64,000 bases of DNA. Origin: CAIOYC01 sp965277345 (GTDB taxonomy: Bacteria > Pseudomonadota > Alphaproteobacteria > Caulobacterales > Caulobacteraceae). The translations under genes and the position numbers were made by a program. Positions 26,081-36,038 of this stretch are shown here, piece after piece; the stretch's first letter is position 1, and each line of letters opens with the position of its first letter. Below the pieces are notes generated by a model that did not search any database, had not been told where the DNA came from, and saw only the letters and a list, made by a program, of their open reading frames with translations. The stretch is from assembly GCA_965277345.1 (NCBI GenBank), contig CBDICI010000003.1:558001-622000 (forward strand), read 5' to 3'.

Positions 26081-26311
26081 TCAGTCCGCAATCTTGATGG
26101 CGGTGAACGTCTCGCCAGGGTTGGCCGTGGTCAGCTCTGAGATCCGCGCCGAGGCGTCATCGCCTTCGAACGTCTCGCCGAACGGCACCGCCAGGCTTGG
26201 CTGAGGCGGATTATCCGTCCAGTCGATCAGACCCGTCGCCGGGTTGAAGGTTCCCTTGCGGGCGCGCCACAGCGGGTCGGGCCGCGCCACGCGAATTTCC
26301 CAAATCGGCAT
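26081..26311 (-). CDS. Small phage tail-region protein
   Basis: 76 aa, MPIWEIRVARPDPLWRARK then a Pro-rich NPPQPSLAVPFGETFEG and ELTTANPGETFTAIKI. 8 bp after the tailspike stop. Function unknown. Confidence 0.55.
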   Translation of the reverse strand: MPIWEIRVARPDPLWRARKGTFNPATGLIDWTDNPPQPSLAVPFGETFEGDDASARISELTTANPGETFTAIKIAD

Positions 26312-26319
26312 GACGGCTC

Positions 26320-29004
26320 CTAGTGACGCCCGAGGACGGGGGTGAACTGGCGCCAGTTGCCGCCATCAAACCAGAAACTGACGATCGACCCGGCGACCAC
26401 GGCAAGGTCGGCATAGCCATCGGGAATGATGTCGCCGCCAAAGCCGAACGTCGTGTTGTGATCGACGCGGATGACGATGACCTGATCGAGCCGCCCGTCC
26501 GCGAAGCCGCTGAATCGCCCCGTCGCCGTCGTGCGGAATACGCGGCCGTTCTTGACGCTCGGCGTCGCGTTGACGGCAGGGTCGGGAAGACCGGTTGTCC
26601 AACCGAATGTGGTAGGATCGCCGATCGCCCCGTTGGTGGTTTGACCCGCAAAGGTGGAGTTGCCGGCTCCGGCGATGTTATCGCTTTCGTGCCAGCGGAT
26701 CGGGCGATAGGCGCGCACCGCAACCCTGTTCGAGGTCGCGTCGATCTTACTGCCGCCGAGCGAGATCGCGTCGCCTGCGCCCGTCTGGACGTCAAGATCG
26801 TAGCCCGTCTGGGCAGCGAAATCGAGTTCACCGAACCGCAGATCCCCCGGCGAACTATGGGCGATGCCGCGCCCATTGCGCGCGATCAAACCGCCTTCGA
26901 TCCGCGTGTCGCCGGCCTGTATGTCGTACGCCGCCTCCGCCCCATCGGTATTGCGCACGCCCCGGAAAGCCGACCGTACCGTGCTCGTGGTTCCCACATT
27001 GTGGACGAGTACGTTTTGTTCGCCCGCGCCGGAAATCTCGCCGCCCTCAACCTCCAGCTCCGGCCAATCCTGTGTCGCCAGATTGGCCTTGCCCGCGCCG
27101 CGCAGGGTCGAGGCCGAGATGCGGGCCACACCGGCCGGTCCGACGCCGTTGGGATTGGCCAGGAAGGCGCTGTACCAGGCGCACTGATCGATATCGAAGC
27201 CGCTCACGTCCACGCTGTTGGTGTTCGCCGCGCCGAAACCGCCGGGCGCGAGCAGCAGTGTGTCCGTCTGCAGGCAGGCGCGCCGTATCTTGCCATTCGT
27301 CCATCGCATTTCCTTATCGGTCAGGCCTTGCTGATAGGCGGCCGCCCCGAATACGCCGCCATAGGTCGGGTGGCGGATGGCGCCACTCACGCCGTCGATG
27401 TCCAGCCCGTCGCAGAGATTATTGATCCAGACATCGTTATCGTTCAGCTTGTAGGCGAGAACGCCGTACTGGCCGGCGTTTCGTCCGACCGGCTTGAAGA
27501 GCCGGTTGCCGCTGACGGTGTAGCCGGAGCCGGAATTGGTATCGAGAGTTTGGAGGGCGTGCGTAACGCCCGCTCCGTTCTTGCTGAGGCCGCCCCAACC
27601 GGTGCAATCGACGCACCCGTTGAACAGGCCGTAGTCGTATCCGGCGTTGGTATAGTTATCGACCGCTGGGTTGACGACGCTGTCGTGCACATAGCCGCGA
27701 ACCCAGCCTGACGATGTGCAGGACAGGACGCCGACGCCGACCCGCCGATGACCTGTGACGTGCGGATCGATCGCCCATACATTCGTACGATTTTGAAACT
27801 TGATCGCCCAGCCCTGGAAGATACTGCTGACCGTCGTGCCGGGCGTGACCACGCCGTTGTCGAGGAAGCGCACCCCGCCGCCCTGCCCGCCGGTCCAGAC
27901 CAAGGCGTCGGCATTGGCGTTGGCGCCAGTCTGGTCGATCGCGCCTTTGACGGTGACCCATTGACCATTCGCCGTGTGGTTTACCGGTGCGTCCAAGAGG
28001 TGCGCCGCGCCCGTATCGGGCACAATGTAGGAGCAACCAAAGTCTCTGGCAGCCAGGAAGGCGGCCGTGTCGATCGTTCCGCCGTCGCCCTTGGCGCCGA
28101 ACATGGTGACGAAGATCGGCTGAGTGCGGACCAGGCCCCAACGCGCCGAGTCGGCGTCCAGGGCGTCGCCCGGCGCGTTGGCCTCCACGGTAAGCTTGCG
28201 ATAGTAGAGTGCGCCACCGGCGTCGCCGGCCGTGTTCCGCCCCGCCGTTCTCAGCGAGGTGACATTGATCGGGATGTGCTTGGAAGCGATATCCGAGAAC
28301 AGCGGCACGGAAACGACGCTGGTGGACTGGTCGATCTTCAGCGCCAAAGCGCCGGATTGCTTGCGATAGATCGTCTGGTCGCCCGAGCGGCTTTCGTCGG
28401 CGAACACCATGACGACGGCGAGGTCGGCCAAACCCGCGAGCGCGGCGATCGCCGCAGCCTTAGTGTCGAAGAAGGCGGATATCCCCGAGGCCTCGGCGGC
28501 CGCCACCGCTGCAGACTCGGCCGCCACGGCTTGAATCTCCGCCGCCGTCGCCGTGGCGGCGGCCGTGGTCGCCACCGCCATGTCCGACGCGACCACGGCC
28601 CGATCCGCCGCCGTCTGCACCGCGGCGGCCTGCGCCTCGGCGAGTGCGTTTTCCCAATAGGCCGAAAGCGCGCCAGGGACCGTTAAATTGGTGAGACTCC
28701 AGCCGCCCGCGCCGGAAGCTCCCGTCTTTACATAGACCGCATTGTTCGCCGGCGTTGCATCCTGCCAGACGATGCCCAGCGTGTTCGCCGCATGGGCCAG
28801 ATCGGCATAGAGAGCGGACTGCGTCGCGACCACAACCACCGCGCCCAACTCCACCGCCGCCGCCACCAGATCGATGCCGGCGTCGATGGACGACAATACT
28901 GTGCGGATTTCAGACTTGATCGGCTTGTGGTTCCCGCTGGCGGGCAGGCCAAAAACCTCGCTGTCGCGCCAAACCTGAGCTGCCGCCGTCGTAATCTCGC
29001 CCAT
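26320..29004 (-). CDS. Tailspike/tail fiber with beta-helix domain
   Basis: 894 aa. N-terminal virion-binding region (VWRDSEVFGLPASGNHKP), an Ala-rich coiled coil (AAVQTAADRAVVASDMAVAT...AATATAAEIQAVAAES), then a hinge FVTMFGAKGDGGTIDTAAF, the typical start of right-handed beta-helix (pectate-lyase-like) tailspikes, followed by repetitive short strands. A C-terminal domain follows (VIRVDHNTTFGFGGDIIP). Binds or cleaves host surface polysaccharide. Catalytic residues not identified. Confidence 0.85.
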   Translation of the reverse strand: MGEITTAAAQVWRDSEVFGLPASGNHKPIKSEIRTVLSSIDAGIDLVAAAVELGAVVVVATQSALYADLAHAANTLGIVWQDATPANNAVYVKTGASGAGGWSLTNLTVPGALSAYWENALAEAQAAAVQTAADRAVVASDMAVATTAAATATAAEIQAVAAESAAVAAAEASGISAFFDTKAAAIAALAGLADLAVVMVFADESRSGDQTIYRKQSGALALKIDQSTSVVSVPLFSDIASKHIPINVTSLRTAGRNTAGDAGGALYYRKLTVEANAPGDALDADSARWGLVRTQPIFVTMFGAKGDGGTIDTAAFLAARDFGCSYIVPDTGAAHLLDAPVNHTANGQWVTVKGAIDQTGANANADALVWTGGQGGGVRFLDNGVVTPGTTVSSIFQGWAIKFQNRTNVWAIDPHVTGHRRVGVGVLSCTSSGWVRGYVHDSVVNPAVDNYTNAGYDYGLFNGCVDCTGWGGLSKNGAGVTHALQTLDTNSGSGYTVSGNRLFKPVGRNAGQYGVLAYKLNDNDVWINNLCDGLDIDGVSGAIRHPTYGGVFGAAAYQQGLTDKEMRWTNGKIRRACLQTDTLLLAPGGFGAANTNSVDVSGFDIDQCAWYSAFLANPNGVGPAGVARISASTLRGAGKANLATQDWPELEVEGGEISGAGEQNVLVHNVGTTSTVRSAFRGVRNTDGAEAAYDIQAGDTRIEGGLIARNGRGIAHSSPGDLRFGELDFAAQTGYDLDVQTGAGDAISLGGSKIDATSNRVAVRAYRPIRWHESDNIAGAGNSTFAGQTTNGAIGDPTTFGWTTGLPDPAVNATPSVKNGRVFRTTATGRFSGFADGRLDQVIVIRVDHNTTFGFGGDIIPDGYADLAVVAGSIVSFWFDGGNWRQFTPVLGRH

Positions 29005-29022
29005 GGGACCTCGCGGCGGTGC

Positions 29023-31371
29023 TTAGGTGATGGTGGCGCTGACCGGGCCGACGTGCGCGGAGGGCGTGCCGGCGGCGTTGTAGGCGGTGACCCAGTAGTC
29101 GTAGGCGCCTGCCGCCGCCGTATCGGTGTCGCTCTCGACCGCGCCTGGCGCGCCGTAGAACGCGCCGACCGGGCTCGCCGTGCCGAAGGCGGCGCCGTGC
29201 GCGGCCCGCGACACGATGATGTGGTCGAAGTTCGCCGAGGTGGAGTTGCGCCACGATAGGGCCGCCGATCCCGCTGCGCCGGTCGCGGTGAAGCTGCCAA
29301 GGGCCGGATTTGACGGTGCGACAGCCGCCGTCGAGGTCGCGATCGCCGTGGTCGGCGAATACGGCGACGGGGTTCCAGCCCCTACGGAATAGGCGGCCTC
29401 CACATCGATCGACGCGTCAGCGGGTACGAAATCGCTGTCCATCTCCACCGTCCCGCCGACAGCGGACGAATAGGTCGACTCCTTCCAGGCCGTCGCCCCG
29501 GTGACCCGCCAGCGATAGTACCAGGTGAGGTCATCACGATCGGGACCGGAGGCGTAGATCCGCAGGCGCACCCCGCTCGCGCCCGCCGACACGTCGTCGA
29601 AGAACGGATCGACCTCGGTGATCGTCGGGGCTGTGAGTGGACTGGCGACGGGCGCGGCGGTGACCGAAGGCCCCGGTCCCTCCTCGGTCAGATAGTTCCA
29701 GCTGTAGCAGGCGGGGTCGAACAGCTGCACCGGGATCTGCACGTGCATGCCGCTGTCGACGATCTGAAAGTCGCCGATCACCTCGAGGAGCTGTCCGGTC
29801 AGGCCATCGTCGGCGTCGCCGCTCACGGGCAGTTGCAGATAGCGCTTGCCGAGGAAACCGATCCCGGAGGCGTTCAGCGTGAGCGACCACGGCGGCTGCT
29901 GCAATCGCGACATCCGCGCCTTGGCCAGCCGTCTGATCTGGCTGTTGGACTGCACGAGCGCCACGGGAAACGCCTGACTAGCGAGCCCGTCGCTGGTGAC
30001 CGAGTCGTCGGCGCGCCAGGGCGTGCTGTCGATCTGATTATAGTTGTTGGCGGGCTCCACATAGGCGGGGACCAACTCGTTGATGACGCGGCCGATATCG
30101 ACCAGTTCCGGCATGCTGAAGTCGATGATCTGACCCAGACCGATGGTGGCCGAGGCGTCCGGCGCGGTGTAGCTGCCGGCCAGGATGATCACCGCGGCGT
30201 CCGAGCCCCGGCGCATCATCCAGCCGTCGCAGCACTCCAGGAGCCGCTTGGTCGTGTCGGCCTCATCCTCCTGGCACAGCCAGCGGCCATGGGCTTCGTA
30301 GCGGCGCTTGGTCTGCGGACTTGCGGGGTTGGAGACCCATCGGGCCATGCCGCCCGCCGCCACCGCCGCGGAGAGCCCGGCCGCGACACCCACGTCGAAA
30401 GTCCCATCACCGCGCGCCGTGATGGAGGTGACCGTGGTCACCTGGCCCGCGATGTTGATGGCCATCCCGTCCGCCAGGCCATCGACCGACTCGAGGCGAA
30501 CGGAGTGGTCGCCCGCAGCCGCGTCCTGGTCCAGTTCCGCCAGGACGTTGAGGATCGGCACGGGCTCATCGCAGACGTTCGCCGACGCGGTCAGGATGGC
30601 GAGCGACGGTGCGAAGTCACGCGACCAGACGTAGTCATGGTTGCGCCAGAGATCGTTGACCAGGGCGACCACCGGGTTGGCGCTGTTGCGCCATGTGCTT
30701 TGGTCCACCTGGCTCTGGCTCCCGTCGCGCCAATCATAGTGCACGTCGATATCGGCGGCGACGTTGTATTGCAGCTGGGATTGGCCGTGGAAGTCCTTCG
30801 AGAAGGCCTCGATCTTGCCGTTCGAGGTGGACAGCAGGCCCATATGGACGCCCGTGCCGTAGGCGGTCGCGGCCCAGATGGCGGGGTACTGGGCGTTCAG
30901 GGCGGGAAAGGCCGTCGTCCCGTGCACGCCGAAGGTGTCGTCGAGGCTGATCCTGGAATAGGCGCCATCGGCCAAGGCGACGACGGACGTCCCGGACAGC
31001 CGCACCTGGTCCTGGTTGATCCAGCGCCTGTCGATGTTGTTCAAGACGCAGTCGGCGAAGGCGACCACGACGCGGAGATTCTGCCCCTCGGCGTAGTCGA
31101 CCAGCAGGGCGCCGCCCATCCGGCCGTGGCCGCAACCGCGATAACGTGGCGGCAGACTTTGGCGGATCGTGTTGCGCTGCGCGGTCGGCGTCGGCGTCGA
31201 GGGCGCCAGCGCGCTCGCAAGGGCGCTCGACGCGTAAAGGCCAGCGGCAGCGAGCGTGCCGATCGTTGTAAACCCCGCCGCAGCCGCCACCCAGGCCGGC
31301 GCGCCCGCAGCCGCCACATCGAGCGTGATCTCAGCCGCGGCGTCCAGGATCAAGGGAATGGCCTGAGGCAC
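29023..31371 (-). CDS. Phage tail tip/host specificity-like protein
   Basis: 782 aa. N-terminal hydrophobic stretch (AGFTTIGTLAAAGLYASSAL), a phage-tail core, QSLPPRYRGCGHGRMGGALLV, and C-terminal fibronectin-III-like repeats (PVASPLTAPTITEVDPFFDD... and APSNPALGSFTATGAAGSAALSWRNS). Sits after the NlpC-like gene as in lambda J-type tip modules. Forms the distal tail structure with the neighbouring tail genes. Confidence 0.85.
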   Translation of the reverse strand: MPQAIPLILDAAAEITLDVAAAGAPAWVAAAAGFTTIGTLAAAGLYASSALASALAPSTPTPTAQRNTIRQSLPPRYRGCGHGRMGGALLVDYAEGQNLRVVVAFADCVLNNIDRRWINQDQVRLSGTSVVALADGAYSRISLDDTFGVHGTTAFPALNAQYPAIWAATAYGTGVHMGLLSTSNGKIEAFSKDFHGQSQLQYNVAADIDVHYDWRDGSQSQVDQSTWRNSANPVVALVNDLWRNHDYVWSRDFAPSLAILTASANVCDEPVPILNVLAELDQDAAAGDHSVRLESVDGLADGMAINIAGQVTTVTSITARGDGTFDVGVAAGLSAAVAAGGMARWVSNPASPQTKRRYEAHGRWLCQEDEADTTKRLLECCDGWMMRRGSDAAVIILAGSYTAPDASATIGLGQIIDFSMPELVDIGRVINELVPAYVEPANNYNQIDSTPWRADDSVTSDGLASQAFPVALVQSNSQIRRLAKARMSRLQQPPWSLTLNASGIGFLGKRYLQLPVSGDADDGLTGQLLEVIGDFQIVDSGMHVQIPVQLFDPACYSWNYLTEEGPGPSVTAAPVASPLTAPTITEVDPFFDDVSAGASGVRLRIYASGPDRDDLTWYYRWRVTGATAWKESTYSSAVGGTVEMDSDFVPADASIDVEAAYSVGAGTPSPYSPTTAIATSTAAVAPSNPALGSFTATGAAGSAALSWRNSTSANFDHIIVSRAAHGAAFGTASPVGAFYGAPGAVESDTDTAAAGAYDYWVTAYNAAGTPSAHVGPVSATIT

Positions 31372-31773
31372 TCAAACCCTCCAAGACACCTCAGCCACGG
31401 CCGACCGGATGATCAGCACCCCGGCGGGACACAGCACCATCCAGCCGTCGCCGGAGAAGATCGCGCCCGCCAGTTCCGGACCGCGCGGCGTGAGCACGCG
31501 CACGACGCCGATATCACCCGTACCTGGCGTCGCCGTACGCGCCAGCCCGCTCCGCAGCCCCGCCTCGATCAGGCCGACGGCGCCGCCGTGCGCCGCCAGG
31601 ATGCGGTTTGCGCCGAGACGCCCGGTATAGGTCCCGCGCCAGGTCGCGGCCGCGTCTGGATAGCCCAGCACCACAAGCCAGTCGGCCAGCCACAGAAGAC
31701 AGTCCAGCACGCCCCACTTGAAAGGTCGGCGGCGCGTGGCGGCGACGAACGCCGCCAGCACATCGTCTCTCAC
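31372..31773 (-). CDS. NlpC/P60-like tail peptidase (DUF6950 type)
   Basis: 133 aa. Cys in WGVLDCLLWLADWL (Cys about 25) is the likely nucleophile, in a context like DUF6950. His-Gly in ILAAHGGAVGL and GDIGVVRV fit a small NlpC-like fold. Tail-tip peptidases of this kind (lambda K position) nick peptidoglycan during infection. Its start overlaps the stop of the upstream gene by 4 nt. Lacks a clear second catalytic His in the usual context, so activity is uncertain. Confidence 0.75.
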   Translation of the reverse strand: MRDDVLAAFVAATRRRPFKWGVLDCLLWLADWLVVLGYPDAAATWRGTYTGRLGANRILAAHGGAVGLIEAGLRSGLARTATPGTGDIGVVRVLTPRGPELAGAIFSGDGWMVLCPAGVLIIRSAVAEVSWRV

Positions 31774-32342
31774 GGGACCGGCCAGACGCGCGTGGTTCCA
31801 TCGGCCAGCGTCGGCACAAGGCTCATGGCCGTATCGTCAGGGTCGCGAAGCGCCTGCTGGCTCGGCGTATAGAGGCTGATCTTGTGGCGGCGCCGCGAGG
31901 CGGAGCCGGACGACGCCTTGACGCCGGCGGAATAGGTCACCGGCTGAACGCGGCCGTTCCGGGTCCTGAACGGACCGTCGCAGACGCCCTGCCAGAGCCA
32001 CTGAGGGTCGCCGTCCGGCGTCTGATCGTCGTTCAGCTCAAGGCGGGCGATGGCCACCAGCGCGCCCCGGATGGCCGATCCGGACGCGGCGATCGCCGCC
32101 GCCGTCGCCGCATCCAGCCCCGACATGCCGAAGGTGTGCTGGCTGAAGGCGCCGTTGAGCGGAATGGTGAGCGGCGGCATGCTCATCAGCCGGCCGGCGC
32201 CCAGATAGAAGCCGCCGGCGGCGTCTGGACCGCTTGGCCCAAGCTTGAACGCCTGGCCGTTGAACAGCAGCCGCACGGCCGGAGCGGTGTCCATGAAGAA
32301 CAACCACAAGGGTTGCAGGCTATCGCCGCGAAGGGTGGACAT
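31770..32342 (-). CDS. Tail tip assembly protein
   Basis: 190 aa. Conserved-looking region PLWLFFMDTAPAVRLLFNGQ, then a C-terminal NGRVQPVTYSAGVKASSGSA and RRRHKISLYTP. Position between the NlpC-like gene and the next tail gene corresponds to tail-tip baseplate genes (hub-proximal). Not identified by sequence alone. Confidence 0.7.
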   Translation of the reverse strand: MSTLRGDSLQPLWLFFMDTAPAVRLLFNGQAFKLGPSGPDAAGGFYLGAGRLMSMPPLTIPLNGAFSQHTFGMSGLDAATAAAIAASGSAIRGALVAIARLELNDDQTPDGDPQWLWQGVCDGPFRTRNGRVQPVTYSAGVKASSGSASRRRHKISLYTPSQQALRDPDDTAMSLVPTLADGTTRVWPVP

Positions 32343-32346
32343 GGGA

Positions 32347-33072
32347 TCAGCTCGGCGGCGGAAAGGCTTCGACGAAGCGGATCGAGGGCTTGCCCTTGAA
32401 CGGGGGCTCCATCATCAGCCAGGCGTTCTCAGCCGGCTGGGTGATGTCGTACTTCACGAGGCAGAAAGGACGGGTCACGGCCACTTGGGTCCCTGCTGCG
32501 TAGTCTTCGCGCAGCGGCGGCTTGAAGGTCACCCGCGTCGCCGCGCCGACCAGCTCCACCGAGCCGATCAGGTGCGCGCGCGGATTACCGCTAGCCCCGA
32601 CCAGGCTGAAATACTCCCCGCCCCGGAACGGGCCGCAGACGTTCAGCTGGAAGTCCGCCTGGGTTGGCGGCTCCGGCGGAGCAGGCCAGGCCGGCATGTA
32701 GGCGGCGGCGGCAAGCTGGACGTCCAGCGGATCGCCCACGAACAGCGCGCCATCGCTGAACGCGGCTCCGTCGCTGAAGGGAACATCGGCCCAAGGGTTG
32801 AACCCGTCCTGAAAGGGCTGGAGCGTGTCGAACACCTGCATGGCGATCGGGGTCTTGCCGGTCATCAGTGTGACCAGCAGCGCGCGCCAGGTGCGTATCT
32901 GGTCGGGCTCATACAGGTTGCCCATCTCGAGATCGAGTACCCACCAGCCGCCCGCCGAGGCTTCGCCCGATTGCGGCGCTCCGGAAATGGGCTGACCGCC
33001 CGACAGCGTCGCGCCGGCGATCCGCCACCGGAACCGGGCCGCCGGCAGCAGATCGAGCGGAAACACCAGCAT
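32347..33072 (-). CDS. Minor tail protein
   Basis: 241 aa, beta-rich: MLVFPLDLLPAARFRWRIAG, WWVLDLEMGNLYEPDQIRTW, and a C-terminal FKPPLREDYAAGTQVAV region. 2 bp separates it from the tape measure stop. In siphophages this position is the distal tail protein or its partner. Inference from order. Confidence 0.7.
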   Translation of the reverse strand: MLVFPLDLLPAARFRWRIAGATLSGGQPISGAPQSGEASAGGWWVLDLEMGNLYEPDQIRTWRALLVTLMTGKTPIAMQVFDTLQPFQDGFNPWADVPFSDGAAFSDGALFVGDPLDVQLAAAAYMPAWPAPPEPPTQADFQLNVCGPFRGGEYFSLVGASGNPRAHLIGSVELVGAATRVTFKPPLREDYAAGTQVAVTRPFCLVKYDITQPAENAWLMMEPPFKGKPSIRFVEAFPPPS

Positions 33073-33074
33073 GA

Positions 33075-36038
33075 TCAGCCGCGCTCAAGGGCGTGCTGCG
33101 AGGCCACTCCGGGCTGCGCACTGGTGGCGATACCCACTGCGGTGGAGATGGCGCGCTGATGCGACTGGTCGATGTGCTGGTAGATCTCGCGCGAGGTCAC
33201 CGCGTTGTCGGCGTTGACGGTCGTGTTGAGGTGGTAGTGGTTCACCGCCGGCCCCGAGCTGGAGCCGCCGGCGTCGTACCCGGCGCCGCCCATCCGGCGC
33301 ATGAACTCCAAGCTTTGCGCATGCGGCATCACGGTTGTCCCGGCCGGGACATAGCCCAGCTCCCTGCCCTGTTCGCCAAACCAGCGCCAGCCGCCATAGG
33401 AGCTGTCGGTGCCGCTGGCGAGGCCGGGAATGCCGAAACTCAAGGCCTTAGCGCCCAGCGAGATCGCGTCGCCGATCGCGCCGCCGCTGCTCTGCGGGGC
33501 GGGCCTGCCCATGCCGATCAAGCCGGCGACGCCGCCGAAGACGCCCGCGCCGGCGCTCATCAATCCCGAGAACAGGCCCGCTCCAGATCCTACGCCGGTC
33601 GAGCCGTCCGGCGGCATGAAGATCGAGCGGAACAGTGCACGGATCTCCGCCGTGATCGGATCGGAGATCATGGTCTGCAACAGGCCGCGCAGGATGGACT
33701 GACCGAGCTGCTTGCCCACATCGCCGCTCTTCTGTCCCATGAGCACGTCGGTGAGCGAGCGGCCGATGTCAGACGAGGCTTGGTCGATCTCACTGGTCAG
33801 CCGCTGTATGGATTCGTGCTGCGCGTCGTAACCCGCATCCGCCGCTTTCTTGCGAATGGCGATGAGCTGGGTCGCGTTCTCCTTGGCGTAGGCCAGCTCA
33901 GTGGCGGCGATCTGGGCGGCCGTCTCGCGCGCGGCTTCTTGATCGGTTTCGGCGCCGGCCGCCACGGCCTCGGCATGCTTGGCGCGGATGCGCTCTTCCG
34001 CATCGGCGATGATGCTGGCGCGGAGATCCTGCCATTGGCGGAGTGCGGCGGCGGGGTCGTAGCGGCCGGTGATACGATCTTCCGGATCGTGCTGGCCGGC
34101 CAGTGCGTTCTCGCTCGCCTCCCGCATTGCGCCCTGGGCGCCGCCAAGAGCGCGGGCGGCGTCGGCGGCGTGGTCGCGGGCGATCGCAAGGGCCGTCGCC
34201 GATGCGTGTGCCTCATCGGTGACCGTGATCCCGCGCTCGAGCGCGGCGCTGTAGGCGCTCTCCTCGCGCTCCAGGAACGCCGTGGATGCCGCAACGCCGC
34301 CGACGGCAGCTTGCCACGCCCGCATGGCCTGGGCCTGCTGGTCCGTGAGCCGGACACGCTCGGCCGCGTCGTTGGCGCGGGCCTTGGACAGCAGCGGCGT
34401 CTCTTCCCTGGCCGCGTCGGCCGCGGCCCTGCCGCCGAGCTTTCGCGCCTCGGCCAGCGCCTTCTGTACCTCCTGCTCCTGCGTCGCGTGGTTGATCAGG
34501 CGGGCATGGAGATCATCGAGCCTCTGGACAGCGGCCGCCTGCTCATTCGTCGCCTTCGTCGCCGCCCGCGCCCCCTTGGCATTGTCCATGGCGGCGGCGG
34601 CGGCCAAGAGCTGCTTTTTCTCGGCGTCCGGAATCTTGGTCCCGGAGTCCTCAATCTCCTTGATCTGCTTTTCGACCTGGAGCCGGTTGGTGGTGTGAGT
34701 GAGCAGCCGAGCCTCGAGCTCTTCGCGCTTTTCTGTAGCCTCCGTCAGCGTCTTCTGCTGAGCCGGTGTAAGTGCGCCTGCAGTCCCCGCTGAGGACGGG
34801 TTCGCACTCCCAGGTGAGTCTAAGCGTTTTTGACGATCGTCGCGCCCACGCGCAACCAGCGGATTCCAAACATGATCGTTCAACCATACCATCGGCGCGC
34901 CAAAGGTTCGCTTATCGAGTTCGCGAAGATTTTGCTGGCCCTTGTTCCAGTTATCGATCTGTTGTTTTGCCCAACCGGGAAGGCCCTTGCCCTCCGCCAT
35001 GAGGTCGCGAACACCCTGGGTCCAGTTGGCAAGATCAGTGACCCACCCCCCCAACTTGGTCATCGATCCGGCCAGGGCGGTATCCAGCGGTGCAAACGCC
35101 GTAGTCAACTGGCTTCGAATGATCTGGTTTGCCGCTGTCATTTCGCGGTTCGCCTTGGCGAGGGCCTCGGTCGTTTCGTTATCGATGATCCTGCCGGAGT
35201 TGCGCGCTTCCTCGCCCAGCTGGCGCAGGCCGTCGCCACCCTTCAGCAGCAGGGGAAGCAAGTCGTCAATTCCGAGCTTGCGGGCATAGTTGAACGCAAG
35301 CGCAGGATCGTTCAGCGCTTTCAACCGGTCCGAAAGCACGAAGACCAGATCGCCCGCAGTCTTGGCCTTGGCCAGGTCGGCGTCGGTCACGCCCAATTGT
35401 GCAAAGACCTCCTTGAATCGAACATTGCCGATTCCCGACTTCATGGCGCCGAGGCGTTGCAAAAGGTTCTTTAAGCCCTCGTCCAGCTTTTCAATGGGGA
35501 CGCCGGCCTGCTCGCCCATCACGCGCCAAACCTGAAGTTCCTGGGCGCTCGTTCCAAGCCGTTGAGCGTCCGCGATCAGCTTCTCGGCCTGCTCGCCCGC
35601 TTCACGAATGTGCTCCGCGAGCTTGTCATAGGCTATCACGGCGGCGCCAATGCCCACCGCTGCGCCGATACCGCCGGCGCCGCCGAACGCGCCCGCGACT
35701 TCAGCGAGGCCGCCGCCCTCCTCCGCCGTCTTGGTGAGATTGCGACGGACGAACACGTCGTGCGCGCGATCCGCGACGCGGAAATAGGGGTTTTGCAGCC
35801 GCTGATGATCCTCGAGGCGCTTGAACAGGGCCGTGGCCTCGTGGTCCGCCTGCTTCAGGGCCGTCATCATGACATTGATGTCGCGCGTGGCGTACCCGAT
35901 CGCCTTGGACGGCTTGGCGAGCGCCTCGGCGACCTTGGTGAAGGCGGCGTCGCCCTCCATGCCCGTCGCCTTCAGGTCGGCCGCCATCTGGCGCAGCTCA
36001 TAGGCCTTGAAGCGCAGCCTGATTTCCTTGTCGCTCAT
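33075..36038 (-). CDS. Tape measure protein
   Basis: 987 aa from ATG 36038 (MSDKEIRLRFKAYELRQMAAD); a longer open frame upstream belongs to the overlapping gene. Predicted helical throughout with long coiled coils (EKREELEARLLTHTTNRLQV; DAAERVRLTDQQAQAMRAWQ), hydrophobic segments (GAGGIGAAVGIGAAVIAYDK; SAGAGVFGGVAGLIGMG) and the C-terminal GGWRWFGEQGRELGYVPAGT pattern typical of tape measures. Sets tail length, roughly 150 nm by 1.5 angstrom per residue (rule of thumb). Confidence 0.93.
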   Translation of the reverse strand: MSDKEIRLRFKAYELRQMAADLKATGMEGDAAFTKVAEALAKPSKAIGYATRDINVMMTALKQADHEATALFKRLEDHQRLQNPYFRVADRAHDVFVRRNLTKTAEEGGGLAEVAGAFGGAGGIGAAVGIGAAVIAYDKLAEHIREAGEQAEKLIADAQRLGTSAQELQVWRVMGEQAGVPIEKLDEGLKNLLQRLGAMKSGIGNVRFKEVFAQLGVTDADLAKAKTAGDLVFVLSDRLKALNDPALAFNYARKLGIDDLLPLLLKGGDGLRQLGEEARNSGRIIDNETTEALAKANREMTAANQIIRSQLTTAFAPLDTALAGSMTKLGGWVTDLANWTQGVRDLMAEGKGLPGWAKQQIDNWNKGQQNLRELDKRTFGAPMVWLNDHVWNPLVARGRDDRQKRLDSPGSANPSSAGTAGALTPAQQKTLTEATEKREELEARLLTHTTNRLQVEKQIKEIEDSGTKIPDAEKKQLLAAAAAMDNAKGARAATKATNEQAAAVQRLDDLHARLINHATQEQEVQKALAEARKLGGRAAADAAREETPLLSKARANDAAERVRLTDQQAQAMRAWQAAVGGVAASTAFLEREESAYSAALERGITVTDEAHASATALAIARDHAADAARALGGAQGAMREASENALAGQHDPEDRITGRYDPAAALRQWQDLRASIIADAEERIRAKHAEAVAAGAETDQEAARETAAQIAATELAYAKENATQLIAIRKKAADAGYDAQHESIQRLTSEIDQASSDIGRSLTDVLMGQKSGDVGKQLGQSILRGLLQTMISDPITAEIRALFRSIFMPPDGSTGVGSGAGLFSGLMSAGAGVFGGVAGLIGMGRPAPQSSGGAIGDAISLGAKALSFGIPGLASGTDSSYGGWRWFGEQGRELGYVPAGTTVMPHAQSLEFMRRMGGAGYDAGGSSSGPAVNHYHLNTTVNADNAVTSREIYQHIDQSHQRAISTAVGIATSAQPGVASQHALERG